DNA of 64,000 nucleotides. Source: G963667145 sp963676515 [NCBI: Candidatus Cloacimonadota bacterium] (GTDB lineage Bacteria > Cloacimonadota > Cloacimonadia > G963667145). Below, one piece after another: positions 33,691-42,750 of the stretch (its first letter is position 1; every line of letters begins with the position of its first letter). The stretch lies in NCBI GenBank assembly GCA_963676515.1, contig OY781061.1, forward strand, positions 1,302,001-1,366,000. Reading direction: 5' to 3'. The notes beneath the pieces are model-generated. The model had not been told where the DNA came from. It was given only the letters and a program-made list of their open reading frames with translations, and did not search any database. A program made the position numbers and the translations under genes.

Positions 33691-34685
33691 ACTTTGAGAA
33701 GTTTAAAAATAAAAATAAACAAAATTTGCCCAATTTTCCTCAAATCCCTGATTTTTCAGGGAAGAAATTTTTGTTAGGTTTTTTGGCTGCTTTCGTGTTG
33801 TTGTTTCTTTACTCGGGATTTTACACGATAGATCCAGACGAAGCAGGAGTGGTGATGCGTTTCGGCAAGTATCAAGAGACCACCGAACCAGGTTTGCATT
33901 TCAAGTTGCCAATGGGTGTGGACGAAGTGAAAAAAGTGAAGATTACCAGAGTCCACAAGGTGGAGTTTGGATTTCGGACTGTTTCCTCAGGCGTGGTGTC
34001 TAAATTTGCTAAAAGCGGTTACAAAGGGGAATCTTTGATGCTGACCGGAGATCTGAATATCGCTGATGTGCAATGGATTGTGCAGTACCAGATTAAGAAT
34101 CCTTACAACTATCTTTTTCATATCAGAGATGTGGAAAATACTATCCGCAACCTCTCGGAGGCTGTGATGCGTGAGCTGGTGGGTGATCGTTCTGTGGATG
34201 AGGTGATAGTGATGGATAGGCAAAAGATAGCTATCGGTGCTAAAGAGAAGTTGCAAAATAATTTGGACGAATATGGCGCTGGTGTGATGATCAATATCGT
34301 GAAGTTGCAAAATGTGAATCCACCTCAGCCTGTGCAAGCTGCATTTAATGAGGTGAACTCGGCAAAACAGGAGCAGAAGAAGATTGTCAATCAAGCATGG
34401 CAAGATTACAACAAAATAATCCCCGAGGCAAAAGGTAAAGCTAAGCAACTTTTGGAGCAAGCGAAAGGTTACGCTATCAACACAACTAATCGTGCCAAAG
34501 GTGATGCTGACAGGTTTAACCAGATATATGCTAAGTATCGTTTGGCGAAGACGGTAACTCGCACAAGGATGTACATCGAGGCTATGCAAGTGGCTTTGCC
34601 GCAGGTAGATAAGATTTACATAGTAGACGAGAGTCAGAAGTCCATCTTACCGTTACTGGATTTGGGCAAAGGGGAGGCAAAATGA
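33669..34685 (+). CDS. hflK: HflK-like membrane protease modulator (SPFH/band 7)
   Basis: A 338-residue membrane protein. A short polar N terminus and one transmembrane helix (about residues 33-53) are followed by the SPFH domain, starting I-D-P-D-E-A-G-V-V-M-R-F-G-K-Y and containing P-G-L-H-F-K-L-P. A long charged helix near 225-290 ends the protein. In Proteobacteria HflK with HflC encloses FtsH and restrains its proteolysis. ftsH is not in the window. The start overlaps the end of pyrG, and hflC starts inside its stop (ATGA). Confidence 0.92.
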   Translation: MSEFSNLNFEKFKNKNKQNLPNFPQIPDFSGKKFLLGFLAAFVLLFLYSGFYTIDPDEAGVVMRFGKYQETTEPGLHFKLPMGVDEVKKVKITRVHKVEFGFRTVSSGVVSKFAKSGYKGESLMLTGDLNIADVQWIVQYQIKNPYNYLFHIRDVENTIRNLSEAVMRELVGDRSVDEVIVMDRQKIAIGAKEKLQNNLDEYGAGVMINIVKLQNVNPPQPVQAAFNEVNSAKQEQKKIVNQAWQDYNKIIPEAKGKAKQLLEQAKGYAINTTNRAKGDADRFNQIYAKYRLAKTVTRTRMYIEAMQVALPQVDKIYIVDESQKSILPLLDLGKGEAK

Positions 34686-35614
34686 GACATTGGAAATATG
34701 CAGGAATCTTAGGTGTAGCGTTGATTTTGATGTTCAGCAGTTTTTATACTCTGGGCGAGGGGCAACAAGTAATTATTACTCAGTTCGGTGAGCCGATAGG
34801 TGGTGCTATCAAAGATGCTGGTTTGAAGTTCAAGATCCCTTTTGTGCAAAAGCTACATTTTTTTGATAAGCGGATTTTGGAATGGGATGGCGATCCACAG
34901 CAAATCCCGACTTCTGACAAAAGGTACATTTGGCTAGATATGTTTTCTCGCTGGCAAATAGAAGATCCTTTGAAATTTTACCAAACTGTGCAAATGGAAC
35001 GATTGGCACACGGAAGATTGGACGATGTTATCTCTGGCTCTGCACGGGATATTGTCTCGTCGAACAAGCTGATAAGTGCTGTGCGTACTAGTAATCGCGA
35101 GATGTTTTATTCCGAAGACACACAGTCGGAAGTGAGCAACGAGGTGGCGAAGGTAGTCGTGGGAAGGTCAGACTTGGAGTCGAGAATCTTTGACCTAGCG
35201 AAAGACGAAATCGCCAAGTATGGAATAAAGCTGATCGATGTGAAAATCAAAAGAATAAATTATGTGGAAGATGTGCGAGAAAAAGTGTATGAGCGGATGA
35301 TTTCCGAGAGGCAAAAGATTGCCGAGAAGTACCGCTCGCTGGGTAAAGGCAAGAAAGCTGAGATAGAAGGTATGAAAAACCGTGAGTTGGACAACATTGA
35401 GTCCGCAGCTTATCAAAAAGCTCAAACGATAAAAGGTAAGGCGGATGCTAAGGCGATAGCAATTTATGCGAAAGCTTATAACAAAGATCCTGAATTTTAC
35501 CGTTTTACGAAATCGCTGGAATCTTATAAGCTGACTTTGACCAACAAATCGAGTCTGATTTTATCTACCGATTCGGAACTGTTTAAGTTCTTAAAAGGCA
35601 CTAGCATCAAGTAA
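34682..35614 (+). CDS. hflC: HflC-like membrane protease modulator (SPFH/band 7)
   Basis: A 310-residue partner of HflK. One N-terminal transmembrane helix (residues 8-24) is followed by an SPFH domain with V-I-I-T-Q-F-G-E-P and G-L-K-F-K-I-P-F-V-Q near 30-60. D-V-K-I-K-R-I-N-Y and a coiled-coil stretch rich in Lys, Glu and Ala (about 200-265) with the A-x-A-x-A-I-A-I-Y-A-K-A-Y pattern typical of HflC follow. The tadA GTG directly abuts its stop codon. Confidence 0.92.
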   Translation: MRHWKYAGILGVALILMFSSFYTLGEGQQVIITQFGEPIGGAIKDAGLKFKIPFVQKLHFFDKRILEWDGDPQQIPTSDKRYIWLDMFSRWQIEDPLKFYQTVQMERLAHGRLDDVISGSARDIVSSNKLISAVRTSNREMFYSEDTQSEVSNEVAKVVVGRSDLESRIFDLAKDEIAKYGIKLIDVKIKRINYVEDVREKVYERMISERQKIAEKYRSLGKGKKAEIEGMKNRELDNIESAAYQKAQTIKGKADAKAIAIYAKAYNKDPEFYRFTKSLESYKLTLTNKSSLILSTDSELFKFLKGTSIK

Positions 35615-36079
35615 GTGGATTTAGTTTCAGACGAAAAATATATGCAGATGGCTCTCCGCCAAGCCCAGCGCGCGGCTTTGGCGGGGAACATCCCTATTGG
35701 TGCTGTGCTGGTGAAAGAAGATAAAGTGTTGGCTGCTACGGCTAACGGTGACAAGTCAAACAGATTGGCGCATGCCGAAAAGTTGGCGATCGAGTCCTTG
35801 ATTTCTCAAGGGGAGATATATTTCTACGACTACACCCTTTATGTAACTTTAGAGCCGTGTGTGATGTGTGCTGGCATCATCCAGTGGGCGAGAGTCGGAA
35901 CGGTGGTGTATGGTGCGAGCGACCCCAAATCTGGGGCGATGGGCTCTGTGTATGACATATCCGCCGACAAAAGGCTCAATCACAACCCCCAAGTGCGAAA
36001 GGGCGTGCTAGCCAAGGAGTGCGGTGATATTCTGCGTGAGTACTTCCGTTGCAAGAGACAAGAGAGGCAAAAAGATTGA
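35615..36079 (+). CDS. tadA: tRNA-specific adenosine deaminase
   Basis: A 154-residue zinc deaminase that converts A34 to inosine in tRNA-Arg. The zinc ligand and catalytic motif H-A-E is near residue 51 and P-C-V-M-C-A-G near 84. The family N terminus Y-M-Q-M-A-L-R-Q-A and P-I-G-A-V-L-V match. The GTG at 35615 directly follows the hflC stop. An ATG at 35642 would cut the conserved first helix. A relative acting on free bases cannot be excluded, but the pattern and context favour TadA. Confidence 0.9.
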   Translation: MDLVSDEKYMQMALRQAQRAALAGNIPIGAVLVKEDKVLAATANGDKSNRLAHAEKLAIESLISQGEIYFYDYTLYVTLEPCVMCAGIIQWARVGTVVYGASDPKSGAMGSVYDISADKRLNHNPQVRKGVLAKECGDILREYFRCKRQERQKD

Positions 36080-36342
36080 GTTTCTTCGAGATTTTGATGC
36101 TGGTGTGCTTTGGAGTCAGCTGGCCAGTGAGCATCGCCAAAGCTCTGCGTACCAAGCAAGTAAACGGCAAAAGCCCTTTGTTTATGATGCTTCTGCTCCT
36201 AGGTTATCTCAGTGGAATGTTGAACAAGTTTTATAACAATATGGACGGCGTGATTTGGCTGTATGCCCTCAATTTTTGTCTCGTCAGTGTGGACTTGTGG
36301 CTATATTATAAATATGTGAAGCAGTCATCCAAACTAAAATAA
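36076..36342 (+). CDS. small polytopic membrane protein, PQ-loop-like
   Basis: An 88-residue protein with three hydrophobic segments (about residues 3-25, 30-50 and 60-80). The stretch S-W-P-V-S-I-A-K-A-L-R-T-K-Q-V-N-G-K-S-P recalls half-transporter PQ-loop (SWEET-like) proteins. The TTG start at 36076 overlaps the tadA stop (TTGA) and has AGAGG upstream. Function unknown. The resemblance is at the pattern level only. Confidence 0.65.
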   Translation: MSFFEILMLVCFGVSWPVSIAKALRTKQVNGKSPLFMMLLLLGYLSGMLNKFYNNMDGVIWLYALNFCLVSVDLWLYYKYVKQSSKLK

Positions 36343-36351
36343 GAGGGAATT

Positions 36352-37296
36352 ATGCCATTATTTCAAAGAGATAAACAGAAATTAGAAATGATTAGACCAA
36401 CGAAATTTTCTAATGAAAAAGAACTCCAAACATTGATTGAAGGGAATCTTTACGAAATGTTTAGTTGTCATTTTATTGCCACTGAATTTTCAACAGGTTC
36501 TGTTCACGGTGGCAGAATCGACTCTTTAGCTTTGTCAGAAGATAACAACCCCGTGATTATTGAATATAAAGTGGTTGAATCTTCGCAACTTGTAAATCAA
36601 AGTTTGTATTATCTGTCATGGATTAACGACCATCAAGGTGATTTTGAAATAGCTGTTCAAAAAGCTTTCCCGAATAAAAAAATAGAAATAGATTGGTCAA
36701 ATATTAGAGTTCTTTGTATCGCTCCAGACTATAAAAAATACGATTTGCATGCTGTGAAAATGATGGGTTCAAATATTGAGTTGTGGCAATATAGATATTA
36801 TGAGAACGGAGCTTTATTTTTTGAGGAAATCTATAAACGGTCAATAGTTTCTTCTGCTAAAATAGATTTGTTTTCTAATAAAAATCCCATTATGGTGGAA
36901 GCAGGCAAAAAAGCTGCTTTGACAAGAGCTTCAGGGGTTTATTCCTTTGAAAAACATTTGGATAAGATTGAGAAATCAAAGTGTGATTTGGTAACATCTT
37001 TGCAAGATTGTATCTTAGGTCTTGATGAGTCAATAGAAGAAGTGCCTAAAAAATATTATATTGCTTATAAAGTGTCTCAAAATTTTGTTTGTATGGAAAT
37101 TCATAAGAGCAATATTCTTTTATATTTGAAAATAAATCCTGATACTGTTGAGAATATGCCAAGTAACTGCAGAGATATGAGGAATATTGGACATTATGGT
37201 ACAGGAGATTTTGAAATTAGAGTTTCTAACGATGAAGATGTTGAAAATGCAAAAGAGCTTATTTCTTTAGCATTCAATAATATTGGTGGCAATTAA
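36352..37296 (+). CDS. PD-(D/E)XK nuclease-like protein with C-terminal DUF5655
   Basis: A 314-residue protein, clearly AT-rich against its neighbours. Residues 22-75 carry an endonuclease-like core: an N-terminal Glu-rich helix, then R-I-D57-S-L-A-L and V-I-I-E71-Y-K73, the D...E-x-K pattern of the PD-(D/E)XK fold. Residues about 205-314 match DUF5655 (G-H-Y-G-T-G-D-F-E-I-R-V near the end). Relatives are often labelled predicted transport protein, without proof. A DNA-related or defence role is inference. AGAGGG precedes the ATG. It follows the membrane protein by 9 bases but looks acquired. Confidence 0.72.
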   Translation: MPLFQRDKQKLEMIRPTKFSNEKELQTLIEGNLYEMFSCHFIATEFSTGSVHGGRIDSLALSEDNNPVIIEYKVVESSQLVNQSLYYLSWINDHQGDFEIAVQKAFPNKKIEIDWSNIRVLCIAPDYKKYDLHAVKMMGSNIELWQYRYYENGALFFEEIYKRSIVSSAKIDLFSNKNPIMVEAGKKAALTRASGVYSFEKHLDKIEKSKCDLVTSLQDCILGLDESIEEVPKKYYIAYKVSQNFVCMEIHKSNILLYLKINPDTVENMPSNCRDMRNIGHYGTGDFEIRVSNDEDVENAKELISLAFNNIGGN

Positions 37297-37327
37297 AGTT
37301 CTAACATCTTCATTTTGAAATAATAAA

Positions 37328-38011
37328 CTAATTTTTCTCTTTCTTATTTTTCGCTTCCCAGACGATTTCCGCTTGGGATTTCCGCAGGTACATCGGCTCC
37401 AGATTGGACAAGGTGTCGAAGTCGAACTTCAGCTCTGGGTCGCTTTTTTGCACGAGGTATGAAGCCAAAGGGATGCTTTGGGCGAGAGTAGCTTTGCTCA
37501 GGTGCAGATGCTGGGAGTGCTCTTGGATTATTTGGTAGTTGTCGCCGCTGATGAAATAATCCCCTGTTAGCTCGCCAAAAAACTTTTCACAGTTGTAGCA
37601 ACCCGCTGGCACCAGAGGTGTAAGGCTTTGGTCGTAGACGGAGGCGTAGATTTCCTTAGTTTTGGCATCGCAAAAGCTGATAATATTTTTCCCACAATTA
37701 GCCAGAGCCATCGCTCGCATCTCCAGAGAGCAAACGGGAACGATGGGAATATTATGGGCAAAAGACAGACCTTTGGCGGTAGCCAAGCCAATCCTGATGC
37801 CCGTAAAAGAGCCCGGTCCAATGCTGAGGACGATTTGGTCGATATCTTTCACCGCTAAAGCACAGATTCGCAGAGCTTGGTCGATCATCTTCATTAGGCG
37901 AGTGCTGTGAGTGCCCTTGATGTCCAAATAGGCAAGGTAACGCATCTGTCCGCCTGAGGCTATGGCGATGCTGCCAGAGGTGGAGTGGGAGTCGATTGCC
38001 AGGATATTCAT
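37328..38011 (-). CDS. tsaB: tRNA N6-threonylcarbamoyladenosine synthesis protein TsaB
   Basis: A 227-residue ASKHA-fold protein that supports TsaD in adding threonylcarbamoyl to A37 of tRNAs reading ANN codons. The start A-I-D-S-H-S-T-S-G-S-I-A-I and the signature S-I-G-P-G-S-F-T-G-I-R-I-G-L-A-T-A-K-G-L (near residues 64-83) are diagnostic. Its start overlaps the stop of the preceding dehydrogenase gene by 4 bases. A TsaC-like gene lies at 48515, while tsaD and tsaE are not in the window. Confidence 0.93.
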   Translation of the reverse strand: MNILAIDSHSTSGSIAIASGGQMRYLAYLDIKGTHSTRLMKMIDQALRICALAVKDIDQIVLSIGPGSFTGIRIGLATAKGLSFAHNIPIVPVCSLEMRAMALANCGKNIISFCDAKTKEIYASVYDQSLTPLVPAGCYNCEKFFGELTGDYFISGDNYQIIQEHSQHLHLSKATLAQSIPLASYLVQKSDPELKFDFDTLSNLEPMYLRKSQAEIVWEAKNKKEKN

Positions 38012-38955
38012 CTTGGGGCAACGCTAAATTTTGCAGACTCACCAGCTAGCACGGCGAAGCAATCGTTGAAGCTCATCTTCGCCATCTTGGTGCGTGTCTC
38101 CAGCGTAGACGAGCCGATGTGGGGAGTGAGGACGACCCTGTCGTTGTTTAGCAGTCCTGCATTGATTTTTGGCTCCTCTTCAAAAACATCTAGCCCTGCT
38201 CCAGCGATTTCTCCTTGGCTGAGAGCGTCCACGAGGTCTTGCTCTTTGATGATAGCTCCTCTTGCTGTGTTGATGAGGATGGCAGAATTTTTCATACTCT
38301 TCAGCTCCTTGGCGGTGATGAGGTGCTTGGTGGCTGGTGTCAGCGGGCAGTGCAATGAGATGTAGTCGGATGCAGCCAGCAGAGTGGGCATATCGACCAT
38401 CTTGCCACCGATGGCATCCAAATCAGGGTTGTGCTTGTGTGTGTAAAGGATAGGCATCCTGAAGCCTTGTGACATCTTGCCCAGAGCAGTGCCTATCCTG
38501 CCAGAGCCGATGATACCCAAAGTCTTACCCACGATGTCGTGTCCGAGCATCAGGTCTGGTTGCCAGTCTTGGAACAGCCCATTTTGGATGAAGCGGTCGG
38601 ACACTACGGTGAGGCGTGCTACGGACATCAGGAGCGACCAAGCCAGCTCGGCGGTGGTGTCTGTGAGGACATCGGGAGTATTGCAAACGACAATGCCTTT
38701 GCTCTTGGCGTAGTTTAAATCGATGTTGTTGTAGCCCACGGCGTAGTTGCAAATGACCTTTAGGCGAGGAGCAGCGTCGATGATATCTTGGTCTATTTGG
38801 TCTGCCAAGATGCTCACGAGAGCATCGGCATCTTTGATTTGTTCTTTTATCTGTTGGCGGGACATTTGTGAAGTTGAGTCGTTGATGTATGTTTGGTAGC
38901 CGAGGGCTGAGAAGTCAGGCATATAGGGGAGTCTTTTGGTAATTAAGATTTTCAT
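38008..38955 (-). CDS. D-isomer-specific 2-hydroxyacid dehydrogenase
   Basis: A 315-residue NAD(P)-dependent reductase/dehydrogenase. The Rossmann motif G-I-I-G-S-G-R-I-G-T-A-L-G is near residue 146. The catalytic triad is visible as Arg in N-T-A-R-G-A, Glu in F-E-E-E-P and His in T-P-H-I-G-S-S. The pattern fits the glyoxylate/hydroxypyruvate reductase group more than lactate dehydrogenase or SerA, since no ACT domain follows. The substrate is not certain. It is co-transcribed with tsaB (4-base overlap). Confidence 0.88.
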   Translation of the reverse strand: MKILITKRLPYMPDFSALGYQTYINDSTSQMSRQQIKEQIKDADALVSILADQIDQDIIDAAPRLKVICNYAVGYNNIDLNYAKSKGIVVCNTPDVLTDTTAELAWSLLMSVARLTVVSDRFIQNGLFQDWQPDLMLGHDIVGKTLGIIGSGRIGTALGKMSQGFRMPILYTHKHNPDLDAIGGKMVDMPTLLAASDYISLHCPLTPATKHLITAKELKSMKNSAILINTARGAIIKEQDLVDALSQGEIAGAGLDVFEEEPKINAGLLNNDRVVLTPHIGSSTLETRTKMAKMSFNDCFAVLAGESAKFSVAPR

Positions 38956-39042
38956 TCCACTTCCTTTTTTATTAAAATAGCTTTATTGCCTTAGCAGAAA
39001 TTTTTTCTGAAGTAGGTCAAGAGGAAATTTGAATATTTTTCT

Positions 39043-39074
39043 TAAAAAAAAGCCGCTTTAAAAAAAGCGGCTTT
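39043..39074 (-). terminator. Rho-independent terminator of the RRM gene
   Basis: Read on the minus strand, AAGCCGCTTT pairs with AAAGCGGCTT (39073-39064 with 39059-39050) around a four-base loop and runs into seven T. It starts 22 bases after the stop of the RRM gene. Confidence 0.88.
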
Positions 39075-39095
39075 TGAACAAAATTAATACTGAAA

Positions 39096-39353
39096 CTAAA
39101 ATTTATTCTTTTTTGGTAAAGCTTTGTTAACACGCAAAGCTCTTCCTTTAATGTCTTTTTCGTTAAGAGCTTCGATGGCAGCCATGCCAGCGTCTTCGCT
39201 GTCCATTTCTACAAAGCCAAAACCTTTAGAACGACCGCTTTCACGATCCATGATAATTTTTGCGGAACTAACTGTTCCGAATTCAGCAAAAAGCTCTTCT
39301 AACTTTTGCTCTGATATGTCCCAAGACATATTTCCTACATAAATGCTAATCAT
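39096..39353 (-). CDS. RRM-type RNA-binding protein
   Basis: An 85-residue single RNA recognition motif. RNP2 is I-Y-V-G-N-M (residues 4-9) and RNP1 is K-G-F-G-F-V-E-M (about 43-50), with Gly/Phe at the RNA-stacking positions. The tail P-K-K-N-K-F is short and basic. Bacteria of several phyla carry such small RRM proteins, often induced by cold. AGGAG sits ahead of the ATG. The gene is monocistronic with its own terminator. Confidence 0.94.
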   Translation of the reverse strand: MISIYVGNMSWDISEQKLEELFAEFGTVSSAKIIMDRESGRSKGFGFVEMDSEDAGMAAIEALNEKDIKGRALRVNKALPKKNKF

Positions 39354-39548
39354 TTAATCTCCTATGATCTGTTGAGGTCATTATTTTTGTCAACCTCATT
39401 CTTGAAGACATAACAAATTCCTGTGTAAAGATGTCAAACATTGATTTGCTTTTTTTTATTTTGCCGTAAAAATTTCTGAAAAATATTCAGATTTTGGGGT
39501 GCAGATCAGGATGGATTCTTTTTTTTCACTTTGTGCCGAAAAGAATTC

Positions 39549-39579
39549 TTGACAGAAATTGAGGGCAAAAAGATTTAAT
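39549..39579 (+). promoter_or_regulatory. candidate promoter of ileS
   Basis: TTGACA (39549-39554) and TTTAAT (39574-39579) are separated by 19 bases, a little long. The ileS ribosome binding site begins 21 bases later. No T-box leader (no AGGGTGG-type T-box sequence or terminator) is present in the 260-base gap 39354-39615. Confidence 0.4.
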
Positions 39580-39615
39580 TTGATAAATTTTAGTTAGGAA
39601 AAGGAGGAGGATGCG

Positions 39616-42600
39616 ATGTATAAAACGATTGATCCCAAAAAAAAGAGTGCGAATATAGAAGCTGAAGTAGCCAAAAAATGGGATAAGATAGATATTTTGG
39701 GCAAGAGTAGTAGCAAAGGCAACCAAGAGTTTATTTTTTTTGAAGGTCCTCCGACTGCCAACGGTAAGCCGGGCATCCACCATGTGATGGCACGCTCGAT
39801 AAAAGATACCGTATGTCGCTATAAGACGATGCAGGGATTTTGTGTGAAGCGAAAAGCTGGCTGGGATACGCACGGATTGCCTGTGGAGATAGAGGTGCAG
39901 AAGCAACTGGGCTTGGACGACAGGAAGAAGATTTTGGATTACGGAGTGGAGCAGTTCAACCAAAAGTGTCGCGACTCTGTGTTTAGCTACGAGAAGCTCT
40001 GGCGGAAGATGACCCAGCAGATGGGTTATGAGATAGATTTGGATAATCCGTACATTACTCTGGATAACGATTATATCGAGTCGGTCTGGTGGTTATTGAA
40101 TCAGATATGGAAAAAGGGGCTTTTGTATCAGGGTCACAAGGTTGTGCCTTTTTGCCCGAAATGTGGGACTCCGCTCTCGTCGCATGAGGTGGCACAAGGT
40201 TACAAAGAGGTCAGCGAATCTTCTGTTTATATCAAATTCCGCAAGAAAGGTGAGGCGAATACTTACTTTTTGGCGTGGACGACGACTCCGTGGACAATGG
40301 CTGGGAATGTGGCTCTGGTAGTGGGAGCGAAGATAGATTATGTGAAAGTGGAAGTCGGTGGTGAGTTTTATATTTTGGCGAAAAATCTTTTGAGTGTGCT
40401 GGATGAAGATTACAAAGTAGTGGAAGAGTTCAAGGGTCAAGAGCTGCTGGGACAAGAGTATGAGCCACTTTTTACCGTGGAGAAGCTGCAAAACGAGAAC
40501 TCGCACAAGATATATGCGGGCGATTTCGTAACCACGGAAGATGGTACGGGGATAGTGCATACTGCGGGGATGTATGGCGAGGACGATTACCAAGTGTGTA
40601 AAAAGCACAACATTCCTCTGGTGCATACTGTGGGCGAAGATGGCAAGTATAACGAAAATTTCCCGATGTTGCAAGGGCTTTTCGTGAAAGATAAAGAGGT
40701 GGAGAAGCAAATCATCATTGCCCTGAAGGAGAAAGGTTTGTTTATGAAGAAAGAGAACTTCAAGCATACTTACCCTTTTTGCTGGCGATGCGATAGTCCG
40801 CTTTTGTATTATGCACGCATGAGCTGGTACATCAAGACCACCGATTACAAAGATAAGATGATTGAGGAGAATAAAAAGGTCAACTGGGTGCCGCCTTTCG
40901 TGGGTGAAGGTCGCTTTGGCTCGTGGCTGGAGAATAATACCGATTGGGCTATATCTCGAGACAGATTCTGGGGGACACCACTGAATGTCTGGATATGCGA
41001 CGACTGTGCGTGCGAAGAGAGCATCGGCTCTAAGGCTGACCTGCGAAGCAAAGGGAGCATCGCTGGTGGCGGAGCTGTAGGAGCGAATCCCGAGCTGCAC
41101 AAGCCGTTTGTGGACGAGATAGTCCTAAAATGTCCCAAGTGCGGCGGAGTGATGCACAGAGTGCCGCAAGTGATAGACTGCTGGTTTGATAGCGGGGCGA
41201 TGCCTTTTGCTCAGCATCATTACCCTTTTGAGAATAAAGAGAACTTTGACAAACTGTATCCTGCCGATTTTATCTGCGAGGGCATAGACCAGACCAGAGG
41301 TTGGTTTTACTCGCTTCTGGCGATTTCTACGATTATCAAGGGACAATCTCCTTACAAAAATGTGCTGGTCAACGACCTTATCTTGGACAAGAAGGGCAAG
41401 AAGATGAGCAAGTCCAAGGGCAATACTGTGAATCCTTTTGATGTAATGGATGAATATGGAGCTGATGCTGTGCGTTGGTATCTTTTGGCTGGTAGTCCTC
41501 CGTGGGTGCCGACCAAGTTTGACCCTAGCGGAGTGAAAGAGGTGGCAGGGAAATTTTTTGGCACGCTTAAAAATGTTTACTCATTTTTCGCTACTTATGC
41601 CAATATAGATGGCTATAGCGTGGAGGAATCTAGGGAGGTCACTAGCAGTATAGACCGCTGGGTTTTTTCTAAACTCAATGGGTTAATAGCTTTCGTGCAA
41701 GAGCGGATGGATGCTTATGACCTGACCAAAGCGGTGCGAGCTATCCAGAATTTTGTTTGCGAGGAACTTTCTAATTGGTATGTGCGTCGTTCTCGGGAGC
41801 GGTTCTGGTCTTTTGAACTGAGTGATGACAAAAAGGATGCTTATTACACTTTGCACACTGTGCTGGTGGCTATCACCAAGATGGTCTCTCCAGTGTCGCC
41901 TTTCTTGGTTGACCACATTTATGGTGTACTCACTGGCGAAGATTCTGTGCATTTGGCAGCTTTCCCCATGAGTGACCCCAAGAGGATAGACCCTGAGCTG
42001 GAAACGAAGATGGACACCGTAATTCAGGTGGTGTCACTAGGCAGATTTGCTCGTAACAATGCCAGCCTCAAGGTGCGTCAACCATTAGCGGAGATTAAAT
42101 TGCCCAAAAGATTGCAAGCTGTAATAGCAGGTATGGAAGAGCTGATTTTGGAGGAGATTAACATTAAAAATATCTCTTTCGTGGACGACGATTTTGTTTC
42201 TTATTCTGCCAAAGTGAACTTCAAAAGTGTGGGCAAGAAAGTGGGCAAGCAGATGAAAGCGTTGCAAGATTATTTGCTGCGTGCGGATGTGGAGTCGATA
42301 AAAGGAGCTTTTGAGCGAGGTGAAGATTACAGCGTGCAATTGGATGGTGCTGAGTTTCGTTTGGAAAAAGATGATTTGCTCTTTGAGTTGAACGCTCTGG
42401 ATGGATACCAAGTAGAGGCAGGTGGTGAATTTTTTGTGGCTTTGTCCACAGATTTATCGGATGAGCTTATCGCCGAGGGGTACGCCCGCGAGCTAATCAA
42501 CAAGATCCAGTTTACTCGCAAAAACTCTGGTTACGAGGTGATGGACAGGATAAATGTGAGCTATTATTACAGCGAAGATTTGGCGACGAAATTGGCAGGT

Positions 42601-42723
42601 TATCTGGACGATTTAAAGAAGGAAACTTTGGCGGATAGCTTCCAGAGAGCGGAATCTAGCCACGGGATGACCAAGTGGTTAGTGAACGGTTTGGAGATTT
42701 ATCTGCAAGTAGAGAAAGTTTGA
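39616..42723 (+). CDS. ileS: isoleucyl-tRNA synthetase (eukaryote-like, type 2)
   Basis: A 1035-residue class Ia synthetase. The HIGH-equivalent motif is G-P-P-T-A-N-G-K-P-G-I-H-H-V (about residues 45-58). The editing domain covers about 190-390, with Cys pairs C-P-K-C-G before it and C-W-R-C and C-P-K-C-G after. W-F-D-S-G-A-M-P and K-M-S-K-S-K-G-N (near 596) complete the active site. The C-terminal part lacks the zinc finger of E. coli-type IleRS, and the motif forms are those of the type 2 group, which is often insensitive to mupirocin. AAGGAGG (39601-39607) precedes the ATG. Confidence 0.95.
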   Translation: MYKTIDPKKKSANIEAEVAKKWDKIDILGKSSSKGNQEFIFFEGPPTANGKPGIHHVMARSIKDTVCRYKTMQGFCVKRKAGWDTHGLPVEIEVQKQLGLDDRKKILDYGVEQFNQKCRDSVFSYEKLWRKMTQQMGYEIDLDNPYITLDNDYIESVWWLLNQIWKKGLLYQGHKVVPFCPKCGTPLSSHEVAQGYKEVSESSVYIKFRKKGEANTYFLAWTTTPWTMAGNVALVVGAKIDYVKVEVGGEFYILAKNLLSVLDEDYKVVEEFKGQELLGQEYEPLFTVEKLQNENSHKIYAGDFVTTEDGTGIVHTAGMYGEDDYQVCKKHNIPLVHTVGEDGKYNENFPMLQGLFVKDKEVEKQIIIALKEKGLFMKKENFKHTYPFCWRCDSPLLYYARMSWYIKTTDYKDKMIEENKKVNWVPPFVGEGRFGSWLENNTDWAISRDRFWGTPLNVWICDDCACEESIGSKADLRSKGSIAGGGAVGANPELHKPFVDEIVLKCPKCGGVMHRVPQVIDCWFDSGAMPFAQHHYPFENKENFDKLYPADFICEGIDQTRGWFYSLLAISTIIKGQSPYKNVLVNDLILDKKGKKMSKSKGNTVNPFDVMDEYGADAVRWYLLAGSPPWVPTKFDPSGVKEVAGKFFGTLKNVYSFFATYANIDGYSVEESREVTSSIDRWVFSKLNGLIAFVQERMDAYDLTKAVRAIQNFVCEELSNWYVRRSRERFWSFELSDDKKDAYYTLHTVLVAITKMVSPVSPFLVDHIYGVLTGEDSVHLAAFPMSDPKRIDPELETKMDTVIQVVSLGRFARNNASLKVRQPLAEIKLPKRLQAVIAGMEELILEEINIKNISFVDDDFVSYSAKVNFKSVGKKVGKQMKALQDYLLRADVESIKGAFERGEDYSVQLDGAEFRLEKDDLLFELNALDGYQVEAGGEFFVALSTDLSDELIAEGYARELINKIQFTRKNSGYEVMDRINVSYYYSEDLATKLAGYLDDLKKETLADSFQRAESSHGMTKWLVNGLEIYLQVEKV

Positions 42724-42750
42724 GATTTAGTTTATAAAGGAAGTTAAACG

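Noticed and set aside
39354-39615. T-box riboswitch before ileS
   Set aside because: No T-box sequence, specifier loop or terminator/antiterminator pair is visible in the 262-base gap.
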